From contig NW_022145601.1 in NCBI RefSeq assembly GCF_000002235.5, positions 9,877,658 through 9,941,657 on the forward strand: a stretch of DNA of 64,000 nt. Direction: 5' to 3'. Below are positions 1 through 10,389 of this stretch, in pieces. Within the stretch, counting starts at the first letter, position 1. Every line of letters starts with the position of its first letter. The translations under genes were made by a program, and so were the position numbers. The notes under the pieces are model-generated. The model saw nothing but the letters and a program-made list of their open reading frames with translations. It ran no database searches and was not told the origin of the DNA. Origin of the DNA: Strongylocentrotus purpuratus (Eukaryota; Echinodermata; Echinoidea; Camarodonta; Strongylocentrotidae).

Positions 1-614
1 ATTTCCCTGAAATTGAGACCAGAAGGATGAAGAATATCTTTACAACAGAAAAAAAACTAATTATCTTACAACCCACTTAATAGACCATGCAGATGAACAG
101 AGACTACGGGCTGTATGTGTTTCATATGTACAGATGTATGTATTTGTATTAGGCAAACATTACAATGAAAGAAATATGGGTTTGTTGTCATAGAAACAGG
201 TGTACAGTTGAGACATCCGATGCTTATGGTGCATCGACATACGATTGACTATGAAATCAAACAAACCAACATGATGCCCTACTCTATGAAACTAAGTAGC
301 GTCCACGAGAGGTTCTAGTCTTCTATATTCAGCTCCCATCCCACCCGCTTGGATAAGCATGATACATCTGAAATGAGGATGAACCTAGTTCCTTATTTTC
401 TGCAGGCATGTGCGTGTATGTATGTGGGTGGGTATTACACTAATTAGTATTATTTATTCGGCACCCCAAAGATACAAATAGTTGAAAACATGAGATATAA
501 AGTGAGAACAACAATTAATGACGGTGTTTCTCCTGCTTCACTTCCTGGCATTGCCCGGAAGTAAAACAAGGAGCGTGGAATTCCTATGACCCTTGGGCCT
601 TTCCCACCGACTCC
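1..614. other. Intergenic sequence, no gene recognised
   Basis: AT-rich unique-looking sequence. No splice-flanked exon, RNA gene or clear repeat was seen. A short open frame on the minus strand (450-728) runs into the neighbouring MITE and has no protein-like composition, so it is not called. Confidence 0.5.
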
Positions 615-763
615 TGGAAGGCGTTTCACAAAACTTGTCATCAGTGACAAATGAGAGTTTTTGTTATGAGCTACTGAAATCCTTGCTTCTGATTGGTTAT
701 CAACAGATTTGTCATTGATTTTTGTCATTTGTCATTGAAAAAAGGCTTTGTGAAACGGGTCCC
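615..763. mobile_element. MITE-like element with terminal inverted repeats
   Basis: The left end (about 616-636) and right end (744-763) share an inverted CGTTTCACAAA core, read as CGTTTCACAAAAC on the left and TTTGTGAAACG on the right. The interior has paired TTGTCA/TGACAA motifs. Length is about 150 bp with no coding capacity, as expected for a non-autonomous DNA transposon. The target-site duplication was not resolved by eye, so the ends are approximate. Confidence 0.5.
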
Positions 764-1389
764 TCGAAACGCAACCGGGAAGCCACGATCATGAAAACGA
801 GCCAAAATAAATGAATAATTGAATAAATTGATCCTTAGATAGACAAATGAAATAATCAATTAATGAAAACAGAACAATCAACTGTCACGAAAATTTCCTT
901 TGAATCATAACACATCTTGAGTTGCCCAAGAAATGAGGGTGTGTGGCAAGTATAAACAGCTGCATCCCTGACTGAAGTACCTGGTTTTCTATGAAACTAC
1001 ATGTATATCATTACAGCAGACTATATACATGTATAAGAGAAAATCATAAACTTTGCAATTATTTGAAAGATACAGCAGTAGAGATCGAAAGTCCGTTCTG
1101 AAGAAATTATCAAGAGGGTTTACAAGAGGGCCGCGAGGCCGACATGCTTGTCTCGTGGGCCATATGACAATTTTCTCATGCTCCGTTCAGGTATGAGATG
1201 GTGAACCGCGGCATTTTTTCGTTTTTTTCTTTCATTGATGACGTAAACGCCTTACATTTTTGTATCTTACAACACAGAGGTGAAGAGAATACTCGTATGA
1301 CCTTTTTTGCCCGCAGTTACTATTCATTTACACGTTAAAAAAAAGACCGCTGCGTTTTGGCTGCGGTTTACTGCGTCATATTGGAACAA
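764..1389. other. Intergenic sequence, no gene recognised
   Basis: Mostly AT-rich. A slightly GC-richer patch at about 1120-1165 (GGGCCGCGAGGCCG) has no recognisable RNA or coding structure. Confidence 0.4.
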
Positions 1390-1657
1390 GCCTTTATGCA
1401 TCAGTCACACCTTTGCATATTTCGCTTGCGTACCGCTGCGTATTTTTGGCTAGCCGTTTTAACTTTTATTCCTATTTCTTGATATCTGAATTCTTGATAT
1501 TCTTAACTGAATTCTTGATATATAGAAATGATTTTCTGTTGTAAAGCAATGGAAATTCTTGATATCAAGAAATAGGAATAAGTGTTAAAACGGCTTGCCA
1601 TAAACACGCAGCAATACGCAAGCCGAATACGCAAATGTGTGACTGAGGCATAAGGGC
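1390..1657. mobile_element. Foldback element with 97-bp inverted arms
   Basis: Positions 1390-1486 are the inverted complement of 1561-1657 at close to 90% identity by eye, separated by a 74-bp AT-rich loop (1487-1560). The outer ends read GCCTTTATGC and GCATAAGGGC. Just inside is the motif CAGTCACAC, which recurs near 53921 and 56187. The loop repeats the words GAATTCTTGATAT. No coding capacity, so this is a long-TIR MITE or foldback transposon. Confidence 0.7.
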
Positions 1658-2029
1658 TCACAAGAACAACATTGTCGGTCAGCCAGTCTACTGTGATATT
1701 TTAGATTTTTTGTCATCTTCATGTCCAATATTCCCTGGTCATCTGGGCACCAGTGGTGAACAGTTTGACAATATCATGAAATTTCGTTTTGCCTTTCGCC
1801 ATCCTTTAATAGGCATGATTAAACATCAAAATTCGCCAGTATTACAATGGCCTCAGTACTTTAGTTTCAATTATCTTTAATTCATACAGCCCATCGTCAT
1901 AACAGAATCATTAGCATAAAAACAAGGCAAAGAACATTTGCAATTTAATTTGAAATTCAAACTAGTCAACTTAAAAAAATGAGAAGCCTCGCAGCCGAAA
2001 GAGCACGAATAAGCGTCACACAATCATAC
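1658..2029. other. Intergenic sequence, no gene recognised
   Basis: AT-rich. Nothing recognised on either strand. Confidence 0.4.
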
Positions 2030-2178
2030 AGTACCTTAAGAAAATATCACAAGCTAAAATTAGTTTCCTACGTGTAGTCACAAAAGTCACGTATGACGAT
2101 GATTGTCTTTTGACTACGTGACTTTTATGACTACACGTAGGAAACTAATTTTAGCTTGTGATATTTTCTAAAGGTACT
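2030..2178. mobile_element. Near-perfect foldback element, 64-bp arms
   Basis: Arm 2030-2093 is the near-exact inverted complement of 2115-2178. Only a few mismatches are seen, for example CTTAAG against CTAAAG near the ends, and the loop is 21 nt (2094-2114). The arms contain CCTACGTGTAGTCA. The high arm identity implies a recent insertion or ongoing homogenisation. A transcript would form a long hairpin. Confidence 0.75.
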
Positions 2179-2586
2179 ATTTAAAATTCTAAACGACGTG
2201 ACTACGAGGAATTGCTTCGGCGGATCTAAGAGGCGAAGGGGCACTCTCCCATTTCTTTATTACAGGTAAAAATGCCGAAATGATAACATTGGTAAGGAAA
2301 TTCCCCCATTAATTTTGACCATTCTGGAGCCGACTTTAAATATGGGGAACATGGTTAAAAAACAAAAGTGATTTGACTGTTTCATGAATTTTGTGGATGC
2401 AGATTTCACAAGACAAAACTAAAAAAAGAAATAGTGTGCCTGGAAATGCAATATCAAAGTCTAGTGATGAAGAAATGAAATAATGAATATTATTTTATAA
2501 ATACCTAAAAGACAGTTCGCTGGATATGTAAAGTTTAAAAAAACAGAGCATATGGAATGCTATATACCCCTAATTACAGACACACA

Positions 2587-2758
2587 GGCCCGAATTCACA
2601 AAGGAGGTTTGACGACAAACCTCGGTTTATGTGCGTCATATTACGCGTTTTGACGCGGTTATTTAAACAAACCTTGGTCTGTAAAAACGCGTAAAAACGA
2701 GTCATATGACGCATATAAACCTAGGTTTGTCGACAAACCTCCTTTGTGAATTCGGGCC
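2587..2758. mobile_element. Foldback MITE with GGCCCGAATTC ends
   Basis: The left end GGCCCGAATTCACAAAGGAG (2587-2606) is exactly inverted at the right end (2739-2758). The interior is also largely self-complementary, with GGTTTA/TAAACC and GCGTCATAT/ATATGACGC pairs. Total length is about 172 bp without an ORF, so it is a typical non-autonomous element. The open frame 2746-2937 begins inside its right end and is not a gene. Confidence 0.75.
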
Positions 2759-3120
2759 CTAGAGATGGAGTAATCAAAACGTCAGGACCCAGCATAAAAT
2801 GTTCAATATGTTCAAGGGTTCACAAAAAGTTCATCCAACGTTCTGTGAACGCTTCATTCAACTTTCTCAAGACGTTTTGTGAACGCCTGTTTGCTGGTTT
2901 TCACCATCCATTTTTTTTTAAAGTGTTGAACCTTTAACATCCAAACATGCCTCAGTCAGCCTGGATCACAAGTCTACGATCCAGGGCTTTGTTGTCAGTA
3001 TCGTCCATCTATATCCATAAAATATGAATGGGTTTTTTAACCTCGGACGATCTACATTTTTTGTCCATCCTTTATGATATGCCACCATATTTATCATTAG
3101 GTATTACCGCTGTTTTTGCT

Positions 3121-3236
3121 ACCCCTCCCCCTCTCTCTCCCTCTCTCTGTCTATCGCTCTCTCTATCACTCTATCACTCTCTATATCGCTCTCCCTCTCT
3201 ATCACTCTCTCTCCCTCTTTTTCTCTCTACACTGTG
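3121..3236. repeat. Imperfect (CT)n microsatellite
   Basis: Pyrimidine tract of CTCTCT interrupted by CTATCA and TATCGC. It generates an artefactual Ser/Leu-rich open frame. Confidence 0.85.
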
Positions 3237-3252
3237 AAAAAGCTGAGCAATA

Positions 3253-3484
3253 TTTTGCCCAGTGATATTGGTAAACGTAAGTACCCTACTTCACACGTGC
3301 ATAATTATTGTTTCTTATTTTGACCACCAGCTTGGTCAAGATTTTCCCAACAAGTGGGCTACCGTAGTCAGGCAGTTGAAGGGTCATATCTTTACCCAAA
3401 TTTTGGTCAAAATATGAAACAATTATGCACGTGTGAAGTAGGGTACTTACGTTGGGGTACGTTTCCCAATACCACTGAGCAAAA
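3253..3484. mobile_element. Foldback MITE, about 230 bp
   Basis: The left part TTTTGCCCAGTGATATTGGT (from 3253) is inverted at the right end (to 3484). The inner block ACGTAAGTACCCTACTTCAC and the following GTGCATAATT are repeated inverted at about 3421-3453. The arms are 70-80 bp with one indel (the right arm carries an extra GGGGTACGTT), enclosing an unpaired centre around 3330-3400. An open frame here on the minus strand is a by-product. Confidence 0.7.
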
Positions 3485-3534
3485 TCTATCACTCTCTTTG
3501 TGAAAGAGGCAGTTAGGCTTTCGTCCTATCTTTA

Positions 3535-3660
3535 CATCGAGTTCGGCCAACTTGGTTTCAGTTGATTACAACATGGCGTATATTATCTTGTTTTGTGCTT
3601 GCCCAACATAGCAGTACTAGCCATATGTAGCCAAACTCGAACTGGGCTGGCCAAAACTCT
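3535..3660 (-). repeat. Dispersed repeat, copy A (pair with 15039-15194)
   Basis: Read on the minus strand, this stretch matches 15057-15178 on the plus strand. Shared words include GTTGGGCAAGCACAAAACAA, GCCATGTTGT and GAAACCAAGTTGGCC. Its ends are themselves weakly inverted (GAGTTCGGCCAAC and GCTGGCCAAAACTC), so it is probably an old MITE. Confidence 0.6.
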
Positions 3661-4620
3661 CGTAATCAAGGGTACTGATTCTGGACAATCGTACTAGATT
3701 TCTAAAAAGAAATATCATGCAAAAGACACACACGCAAAAAAGAAACCAATGTTGGGTCAAATGGAATCTTTGAGTCAAAATAAGAAGCATTTGCTCGGGG
3801 AAATTTACCCACCATAGTAGGCATTTTAGAGCGTAAAGCTTAATTAAATTGTAAGTGATGGTAATAGTTTCTTATTATGTGATTTGATCAGATTTGATCA
3901 GATTTATAAAGGATAACGAAGTCTCGCACAGAGCTATAAATCGTCATTTTTTTATGCTTCTGACGCTTCAATACATCACCATTTATAATTTACCATTTGT
4001 TTATGACAAGGCAGGGGCGGAGCTACAGTAAGACCGATGCAGCCCCCCTCCCCCTTACACACAGACACACACACACACGCACACACACAAACCATACCAG
4101 TGCCTCCTCAATGGCTTCCTGCTGTTACAACGCATGTTCACTATTAAAGTGTTGGATAAGAAGTGTCCTAACGTCTGATGAATTTGGATTGAAATTCACG
4201 CTTACCTTTTTTTAAATTGTGTATTCCTATGATACCACTTTTAGTGCAAGATCATTAGTAAGAGTAAAGGGGTTATGTGTGCGTGAGTGCGCGTAGGTTT
4301 TGTGTGTATGTGCGTGTGCGTATTTCAAAATTTCCGTGCCGTCGTAACTCTGCAAACTGTGGATCACATGGTAGGTGGTTCTAATCATTGATACGGCACG
4401 AATATCTTCGGGGAAGCATTAATCTGAAATTTGCCACTATTGACCCAGGTGAGGTATTTCTGGGGTTTTTTAAAAATTACATTTCTTTAATTTTGTCTCA
4501 TAATGGTAGCTCGGCTAAAGCCATGAAAGGTCGATAAATAATGTACTTTATTTGAATGTGTATCATTATTTTATATAATTAACTATGGAATTGAGCTGGT
4601 TTGTAAATTTGATATAGAAT
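3661..4620. other. Intergenic sequence with a short CA-rich tract
   Basis: No gene recognised. At 4060-4090 there is a short ACACAC/CACG tract. Just before it (4012-4056) GGGGCGGAGCTACAG followed by C-rich sequence resembles the poly-G/C-associated element discussed under 48485. Confidence 0.4.
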
Positions 4621-4739
4621 CAGAAATGTTAATGTGGCCAGTTAGCTGGCAAAGCTTCCTGCATCCTCCCTCTTGCCCCCCCCCCCCTTTTCTCTCTCTC
4701 TCTCTCTCTCCGTCTGTTCATATCTCTCAATCATTCTTT

Positions 4740-5099
4740 CCCACCGACACCCTTATGTACATACATTAAGCTGGATGTAATGTTTATCATGTGTCATTGT
4801 CTATTAATAATATACAAATATTTGAAGCAAGTGGAGAAGAGGACACGTTTTCGTAAAGTCGCAGCACCCCTCTCCTTTCCAACTGCCTTCCTTTCATTCT
4901 CTCTCTCTCTCTCCCTCTCTCCACCCCTCTCTCTCCCTCTCTTGCTATCTATCCTTTACACACCCTTATAAGTATACATTCATTTACTGGACGTTTATTC
5001 AGGCTAGACTATTAATTTACAAATATATTTGAAGCGGGAAAAAAGATATCTCACTCTTGTCGTAGCAGCCCATCCCTCTCAACCCCTTTCCCCTTTATT

Positions 5100-5157
<58 letters not shown>

Positions 5158-5175
5158 TCCCTCCCTCCCTCCATC
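4740..5175. repeat. Diverged tandem duplication ending in (CT)n tracts
   Basis: Two adjacent units of about 210 bp (roughly 4748-4945 and 4960-5165) share, in order, CACCCTTAT, CTATTAAT followed by a TACAAATAT word, TTTGAAGC, GTCG(C/T)AGCA and a terminal CT tract. The second unit ends in an almost pure CT run (5107-5153). A partial third unit may precede them (4640-4720). It looks like segmental amplification with simple-repeat expansion in each unit. Confidence 0.55.
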
Positions 5176-5933
5176 TCTGGCCCTCCGCATTCCCTCATTT
5201 AATCTCACCGTATGCCCATCCACGTAATCCTATATCGAGTTACAATCATATTCCAAATACGTTCTCATCGTTCAATCATCCATATTTATTCATTCCGAAC
5301 GTCTTTCAGCCAGACAAGAAATGTATACAGATGATATTTACCCTTAATGTCATAATGATTATGATAATGGCCGAAGGTTATCAAATTGTGGGGCTTAAGC
5401 TGGACGAGTTATATCGCCTATAAATATCCCCCTTCCCCGGCAACGGTGAATTGGAAAGGTAGTATGTAACATAGCAACCAATATAATGTCCAGATGATAG
5501 AGTGTGCTAATGACCTTGCGTGCTACAGCGCTGTATAGGGATCGATCGATCCATGGTGAACTCTCTGCTACGAAGGTTGGGTGAAAGTAGGCTAACAAGA
5601 GTTATCTAACATACCATTTTCTTGTTTATATAAGCCTGGTTATATTAGGACGTCTTGATCATGACATTTTATGGAATTAAAGCGATGTTATTGTATTTCA
5701 ATAGTTTATTAAAAATAATTTTTCAACAGAAAGAATTCGACCTCAATTCGACCTCTTGAAAAGAATGGATATAAATGGGTTTTTTTTTTCTTCTGATTCG
5801 ATCAAGTAGTGAATTTATGCTGTTCATACAAACTTTATTCAAGATTTACCCCATCTCCTGAAATTCCGTTGAGAATGAAAGTAATTTTTTACAGTTTAAG
5901 GCTGTTACATATTTCTTAGATTTCAAGGATCCC
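5176..5933. other. Intergenic sequence, no gene recognised
   Basis: Mixed AT-rich sequence. The minus-strand open frame 5395-5598 has no recognisable protein features. Confidence 0.4.
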
Positions 5934-6040
5934 TAATTCGTCGCTGTTTTCACGAAGTGACGGTAGTGAAAAAAAATTGCATTCACTTTGCGTTACGATT
6001 TTCCTCACTACCGTCACTTCGTGAAAACAAGGACGAATTA
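5934..6040. repeat. Compact hairpin, about 40-bp arms
   Basis: AATTCGTC at the left is inverted as GACGAATT at the right. The core GTTTTCACGAAGTGACGGTA (5946-5965) is inverted at about 6008-6027. Total length is about 107 bp with a short central loop. It could be a small MITE or a transcribed hairpin. No database check was possible. Confidence 0.6.
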
Positions 6041-6262
6041 TCATGGAAATACACTCGAGAAAGTAATAGCACGCTGTTAATTGACACTCGAAGGTACACA
6101 TTTATTTATGACACTGCTGTATTCGTTACGAGTGCAAAATGAAACAGGTGAAAAATTATTGCTAATCCTATTTACGATTATTTGTTTACTTCTACCACAC
6201 GGACGCGTGCAGACATAGTCTCTGTCCTCGTCTTTCTTTTATCCCGTTTTCCCTGCCACTAG

Positions 6263-6376
6263 CGCTTCTCTCTCTCTCTCTCTCTCTCTTTATCTCTCTC
6301 TCACTCTCTCTCTCTCTCTCGTTATCTTTATCTCTCCCTCTATCTTTTTATCTCTCTCTCTCTTTCTTTCTCTTTG
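6263..6376. repeat. (CT)n-rich microsatellite
   Basis: CTCTCT runs interrupted by TTTATCT. No coding content. Confidence 0.85.
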
Positions 6377-7414
6377 TCTACGCCTCCTCAGTATTTTAAT
6401 AAACTCTGTTATCTGGACAACGGTCACTATATACTATAAACTATATTTGTTGCAGGATGAATAGAGAATACAGAAGAGAATAGGAGGGCTATTTATATAA
6501 ATACTGAAAATATTTGATCAATAAAGGAATAAGAAGACCATTAAAAGTTAAATATTTCGACAAAAAGGGAAAATATTGACTTCCCTGGGTATTTAGTGAT
6601 TATTTATTGATTGTATGGGGCTCTGCATATTTGAAGGGGCGGATCAAGAATATTGTGTTAAAATGGCCATAATTATTAGCAAACTATCTGAAGAGCAAAG
6701 AGAAAAAGAAAATCGAACAAATAATGGTGCATTTTAGGGTCTACACTTTAATAGGGTGCACAGTTGAGGAGCATGTCAATTGAAGGTGTGCTGATTTAGA
6801 TTTTAAAGGGGGAAAAGCTGTTTGTGTCGACCCCCCCCCCCCTTCACTTTGATTGACTAAGTTCCTTTTTAATCAATTTAATTTTGCTGGTTACAGATGC
6901 TCAATTTGATAGCCAGTTTTAGAAATCGTTATGATTAACATACTACATGTTATACTAGAATGACATATGTTTTAAATGTGGAATATTTTCTGGTATCTGC
7001 TGATATCTATTGGTGTGATGAGGTTTCACATATATCAGGATTTTGTAATAAGTAAACGTTGCATTTCTTCAATCGCTTATATCTCTATACAAGCTACGAG
7101 GCAGTCATTTTTATTTAATAGATTTATGTAGTCTACGTTATCATGCATTGATTTTTATTTTAAAAGTTTTTAACAATTCATTATTAAGATGATGTGTTCT
7201 GTTCTTCAAAATCAAACACAGCAATAAACAAAATCTTGTTAGAAAACTGCCTTGCTGTGCAATACTTTTTTTGAATGGTACACATTATAGTATTTACAAT
7301 GTACTGAGTTTTAAATTTGCAATGCTCGATTGAAGATGAATACATTAAACCATATGGATAATTTATGTAGATCAACATGCATTTAAACAGAAACTTGCAT
7401 TTTATCAACATTGC
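6377..7414. other. Intergenic sequence, no gene recognised
   Basis: AT-rich. A GGGGCGGATCAAG word at 6638 and a C12 run near 6831 resemble the poly-G/C-associated element type. Nothing coding was seen. Confidence 0.4.
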
Positions 7415-7615
7415 CTCTTCCCACCTAGGTATATAAATGGATACCAGACAGGAATATGAGCGTCAATATGATTTGGTCAGCATTATGCTTGCCTGAAAGT
7501 ACCGAGTTGATGGAATGCTACCCAGGGAGTGGAGAATGCGCACAGATTGCTTAAGGGCAAGCAATCTACAACTCATGTCATGAATACCACATATTGCGCC
7601 AAATAAATCGAGGAT
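7415..7615 (+). mobile_element. SINE-like repeat fragment
   Basis: CCCACCTAGGTATATAAATGG resembles the ACCCAGGT-TAAATGGGT core also present at about 38402-38420 in an element with a tRNA-like box B. It is followed by CCCAGGGAGTGGAGA and ends in GCGCCAAATAAATCGAGG. I recall this layout as typical of tRNA-derived SINE bodies of marine invertebrates, but no tRNA-like head is visible here. It is probably a 5'-truncated copy. Confidence 0.4.
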
Positions 7616-8160
7616 CCTAATTATTCTGAAATTATTTCAGGCCCAAATTAATATCATTTGGGAATGCATGCAAACATTGCCATTAATTTCCTATAATTAT
7701 TTCGAATTGAGTACGACATCTTAAGGCCTATGAAGATGAATCATCAACAACAGTTTGTGTTTTTAATTAGCAAAATCTTTAATATAAATAAATCATGTGT
7801 TAAAGGCCGCATTTCAACGTTCCTAAACATTATGTGAGAATCCCTCTCCCTTAATAATGTATAAGAATGACAATCATAACCAGGATTACATCAAAGAAAA
7901 CTAACAAATTCAACTTACGAAATGTCAAAAAATATCAAGAATTTACTTGCCTAACTTAGAGATTCCAAAACAGTGCCCTTCATAATCCCACACGTATACT
8001 CAATGATCATCATGCCAATCAAAGCTTGTAATAATCATCCATCACTTTCGTGATACTCTGACCTGTTTTTAAATGTTTATGATGTTGCTATCAAATCACT
8101 GCTTCTTGTTTTATATATTTATACGTTTACCATACTGTACTCTTTCTCCATCCCAATTTG
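7616..8160. other. Intergenic sequence, no gene recognised
   Basis: AT-rich. Nothing recognised. Confidence 0.4.
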
Positions 8161-8235
8161 TATTTCTTCCTTACCCCTCCCCCTCTCTCTCTCTCTCTGT
8201 TTTCCTATCTCTCTCTCTCTCTCTCTGTTTTCCTA

Positions 8236-8271
<36 letters not shown>

Positions 8272-8272
8272 T
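8161..8272. repeat. (CT)n microsatellite with duplicated block
   Basis: CT runs containing two copies of CTCTGTTTTCCTATCTCT about 30 bp apart, then CTAT repeats. The open frames here encode only Ser/Leu strings. Confidence 0.85.
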
Positions 8273-8379
8273 TTCACTATTTATCCTTCTTTCTCCTTGA
8301 CCTCTTACTTTGTTATCGTGCAATATTTTCCATTGATAGCGGGAATTGAATCATCTTTTAATTGTATATGCATTAATAA

Positions 8380-8605
8380 TACCTTTTAACGACATCTTTT
8401 AAAATGCTAATTGACATTCAATACCTATCATTTTATCAATGTAAAGCACTTAATATAATTTGGTATATAATTCAATATGTTTTATTCACAATCGCAATTT
8501 GTATTTATAATGTATTTAAATCTTTGTAATACAAGTATAATTCAGTCTTTGTACTGCGAAACATGTTCGAATAAACCTTTATTAAATTGAATTGATTTGA
8601 AATGA
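8380..8605 (+). other. Possible 3' end of a retroelement or transcript
   Basis: An AT-rich stretch ends in AATAAA (8570-8575), CCTTTATTAAATTG and then AATTGATTTGA, resembling 3' ends of LINEs with short A/T tail repeats. No open frame is attached. A chance occurrence in AT-rich DNA is equally possible. Confidence 0.2.
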
Positions 8606-9199
8606 ACTGTCAATAACCAACAAACGTTCACGAGATGAATCGACCCTAAACATTAAAACAGTATGTATGTACACACACGAAATGAAATAAACAGAAGTAC
8701 AAACAAATTACTTTACCTCTGGTCATTCCGGTTAAATCCAGAGCTGGTGATTAATCGAGGTGTACTACCCGTGCCCAACGTCCTCCACTGTTATGACAGC
8801 CGATAGCGGATGCTTCAGCGAGGGAAGAAAATATAGCGGTAGTTTGAAAATAGAAAGTATAGCGCTTCCACTCACCACCGCGGTCGAGTATGGATAGACA
8901 GAAGATTGCTGGCAAAGCAGCCAGTTTAGCCAGCTCCTGCAATCGATTATATTTCCCCAGGATCCGAAAATAGACTTTACCTTCCTAAATGATCTATGAG
9001 AGTATGAGGGCATAGCCAGAAGCTGGGTAAAGCCAGGCACTGCGCTGGGAGGTTTTTCTTTTTATATAGTCGATGCCTGCTTGGCAGCCCGGCCAACTTT
9101 GACGGAGACTCGAATGTGGTGGACTCTACTATATACCACGCTCTATATGCGCATTTGCATAAGCATGTGCCGAGAATAGCAGCAGATAAACTTGTGAAG

Positions 9200-9230
9200 A
9201 GAGAGAGAGGGGGAGGGGGAGGGAGAGAGA

Positions 9231-9268
<38 letters not shown>

Positions 9269-9345
9269 AGGGGAACGATAAATATAAATATGTGGGCACC
9301 GTAATGAGTGAGTGAGAGAGAGAGAGAGAGAGAGAGAGATAGATG
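9200..9345. repeat. (GA)n microsatellite, two blocks
   Basis: GA-rich runs at 9200-9266 and 9308-9342 separated by about 40 bp of unique sequence. Open frames on both strands (Ser/Leu or Arg/Glu) are artefacts. Confidence 0.85.
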
Positions 9346-9660
9346 GTGGAGAGTCCGGCTTAAAAATATATATACATATTTTATCACCGATGTATATGAG
9401 CAAAAGGTCTATTGATCTTTGATAAGAAAAGGTAATTGCATGTATGAAAATTCTTCAAAGCCGTGTATAATAGCATGCAGTTATTTATAGCTCTGCCGAA
9501 CAATGGCTGACGAAGGCGAGCCATGTGTGAAAGACGGGTATTAAAATGCCAGAACTGAATAATAAATGCTGCAGGACATTTCTACCATATTCATTCCCAT
9601 AAGGTCATACAACAGTTTGCTCTATATAGTGTGGGTGTGGGTTAGCGTAGGGCAGATGTT

Positions 9661-9705
9661 CGTGTGTGCGTGTGGGTGCGTGTGTGTGTGTGTGTGTGTG
9701 TGCGA
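9661..9705. repeat. (GT)n microsatellite
   Basis: GTGTGT run with a few GTGCGTGTGG interruptions. Confidence 0.85.
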
Positions 9706-9802
9706 TATGCGGGGAGTTTGAAACAAGGAAAATATTACAAATTCGATTTAAAATGCATGAGACCTTTTAATCTAACACAGAAAGGTCCCCTGAACTGCAT
9801 CG

Positions 9803-10389
9803 GTGTACGCATTTAGCAGAGAGAATGCGGTGAGAGAAAGTGGTGTGAAAATGTGGCATAAGATATATATGATGCAATCCATCATCATCATTCCTGGAAG
9901 GAGCCATGGTATTTCATTTCATTCCATTCATCATCACCACATTCTTATTCCTCCCTTCCCCCCATGCTGGAGTGAGCATCCAAGTGCTCCCGTTGTCATA
10001 GCAACCCGTCCTTTACAGGAAAGAACACCGGATGGATGCATGCATTGTATCGAGGAGGGAGTGAGATGGGAACCATTGATAGAGCCTCCTTTTAGTCTTC
10101 TGCTGTTAATATGACTAACCAACTGGTGTAGCTTGAAGCCAAATACAGTTATGACATAAGTCTGAATTCTATGTGGTCTAACTGGTGTCATGTATACCTT
10201 TCTCATGTCCGACAACGTGCTGTAGTAAGGGGGTGATGACATAATAGACTCAGTAACACAGCCTTTACCAAGGCATGAAAAGGGCACTGGCAACATAGGG
10301 GCTATATTATTAGGTGAATGAAATGCGTATTCAAAATGCCACTGAATATGAATAGTGGGAGGCGTCCCATCGCCTTCTTTCCTCTTCAT
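9803..10389. other. Overlapping open frames on both strands with an RFX-like X-box
   Basis: On the minus strand an ATG-initiated frame of 151 codons (10389 to 9934) has a mixed, non-repetitive composition, which is unusual in this stop-rich window. A 103-codon plus-strand frame lacking an ATG start (GTG) overlaps it. No domain, signal peptide or splice site supports either as a gene. Inside, GTTGTCATAGCAAC (9992-10005) differs at two positions from the palindromic RFX X-box GTTGCCATGGCAAC. The block could be a conserved regulatory element or a lineage-specific exon. Confidence 0.25.

Noticed and set aside
1120..1165. Possible tRNA or structured RNA in a GC-rich patch
   Set aside because: No box A/box B pair and no cloverleaf could be drawn.
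3028..9403. Several open frames encoding Ser/Leu/Pro strings (for example 3028-3237, 8073-8349, 8977-9403)
   Set aside because: They are created by (CT)n or (GA)n tracts, exist in several frames at once, and have no start, splice or domain support.
9934..10389. 151-codon minus-strand ORF as a protein gene
   Set aside because: Composition is mixed, but no motif, hydrophobic pattern or splice signal supports it, and an overlapping plus-strand frame is equally open. Kept only as a low-confidence region.
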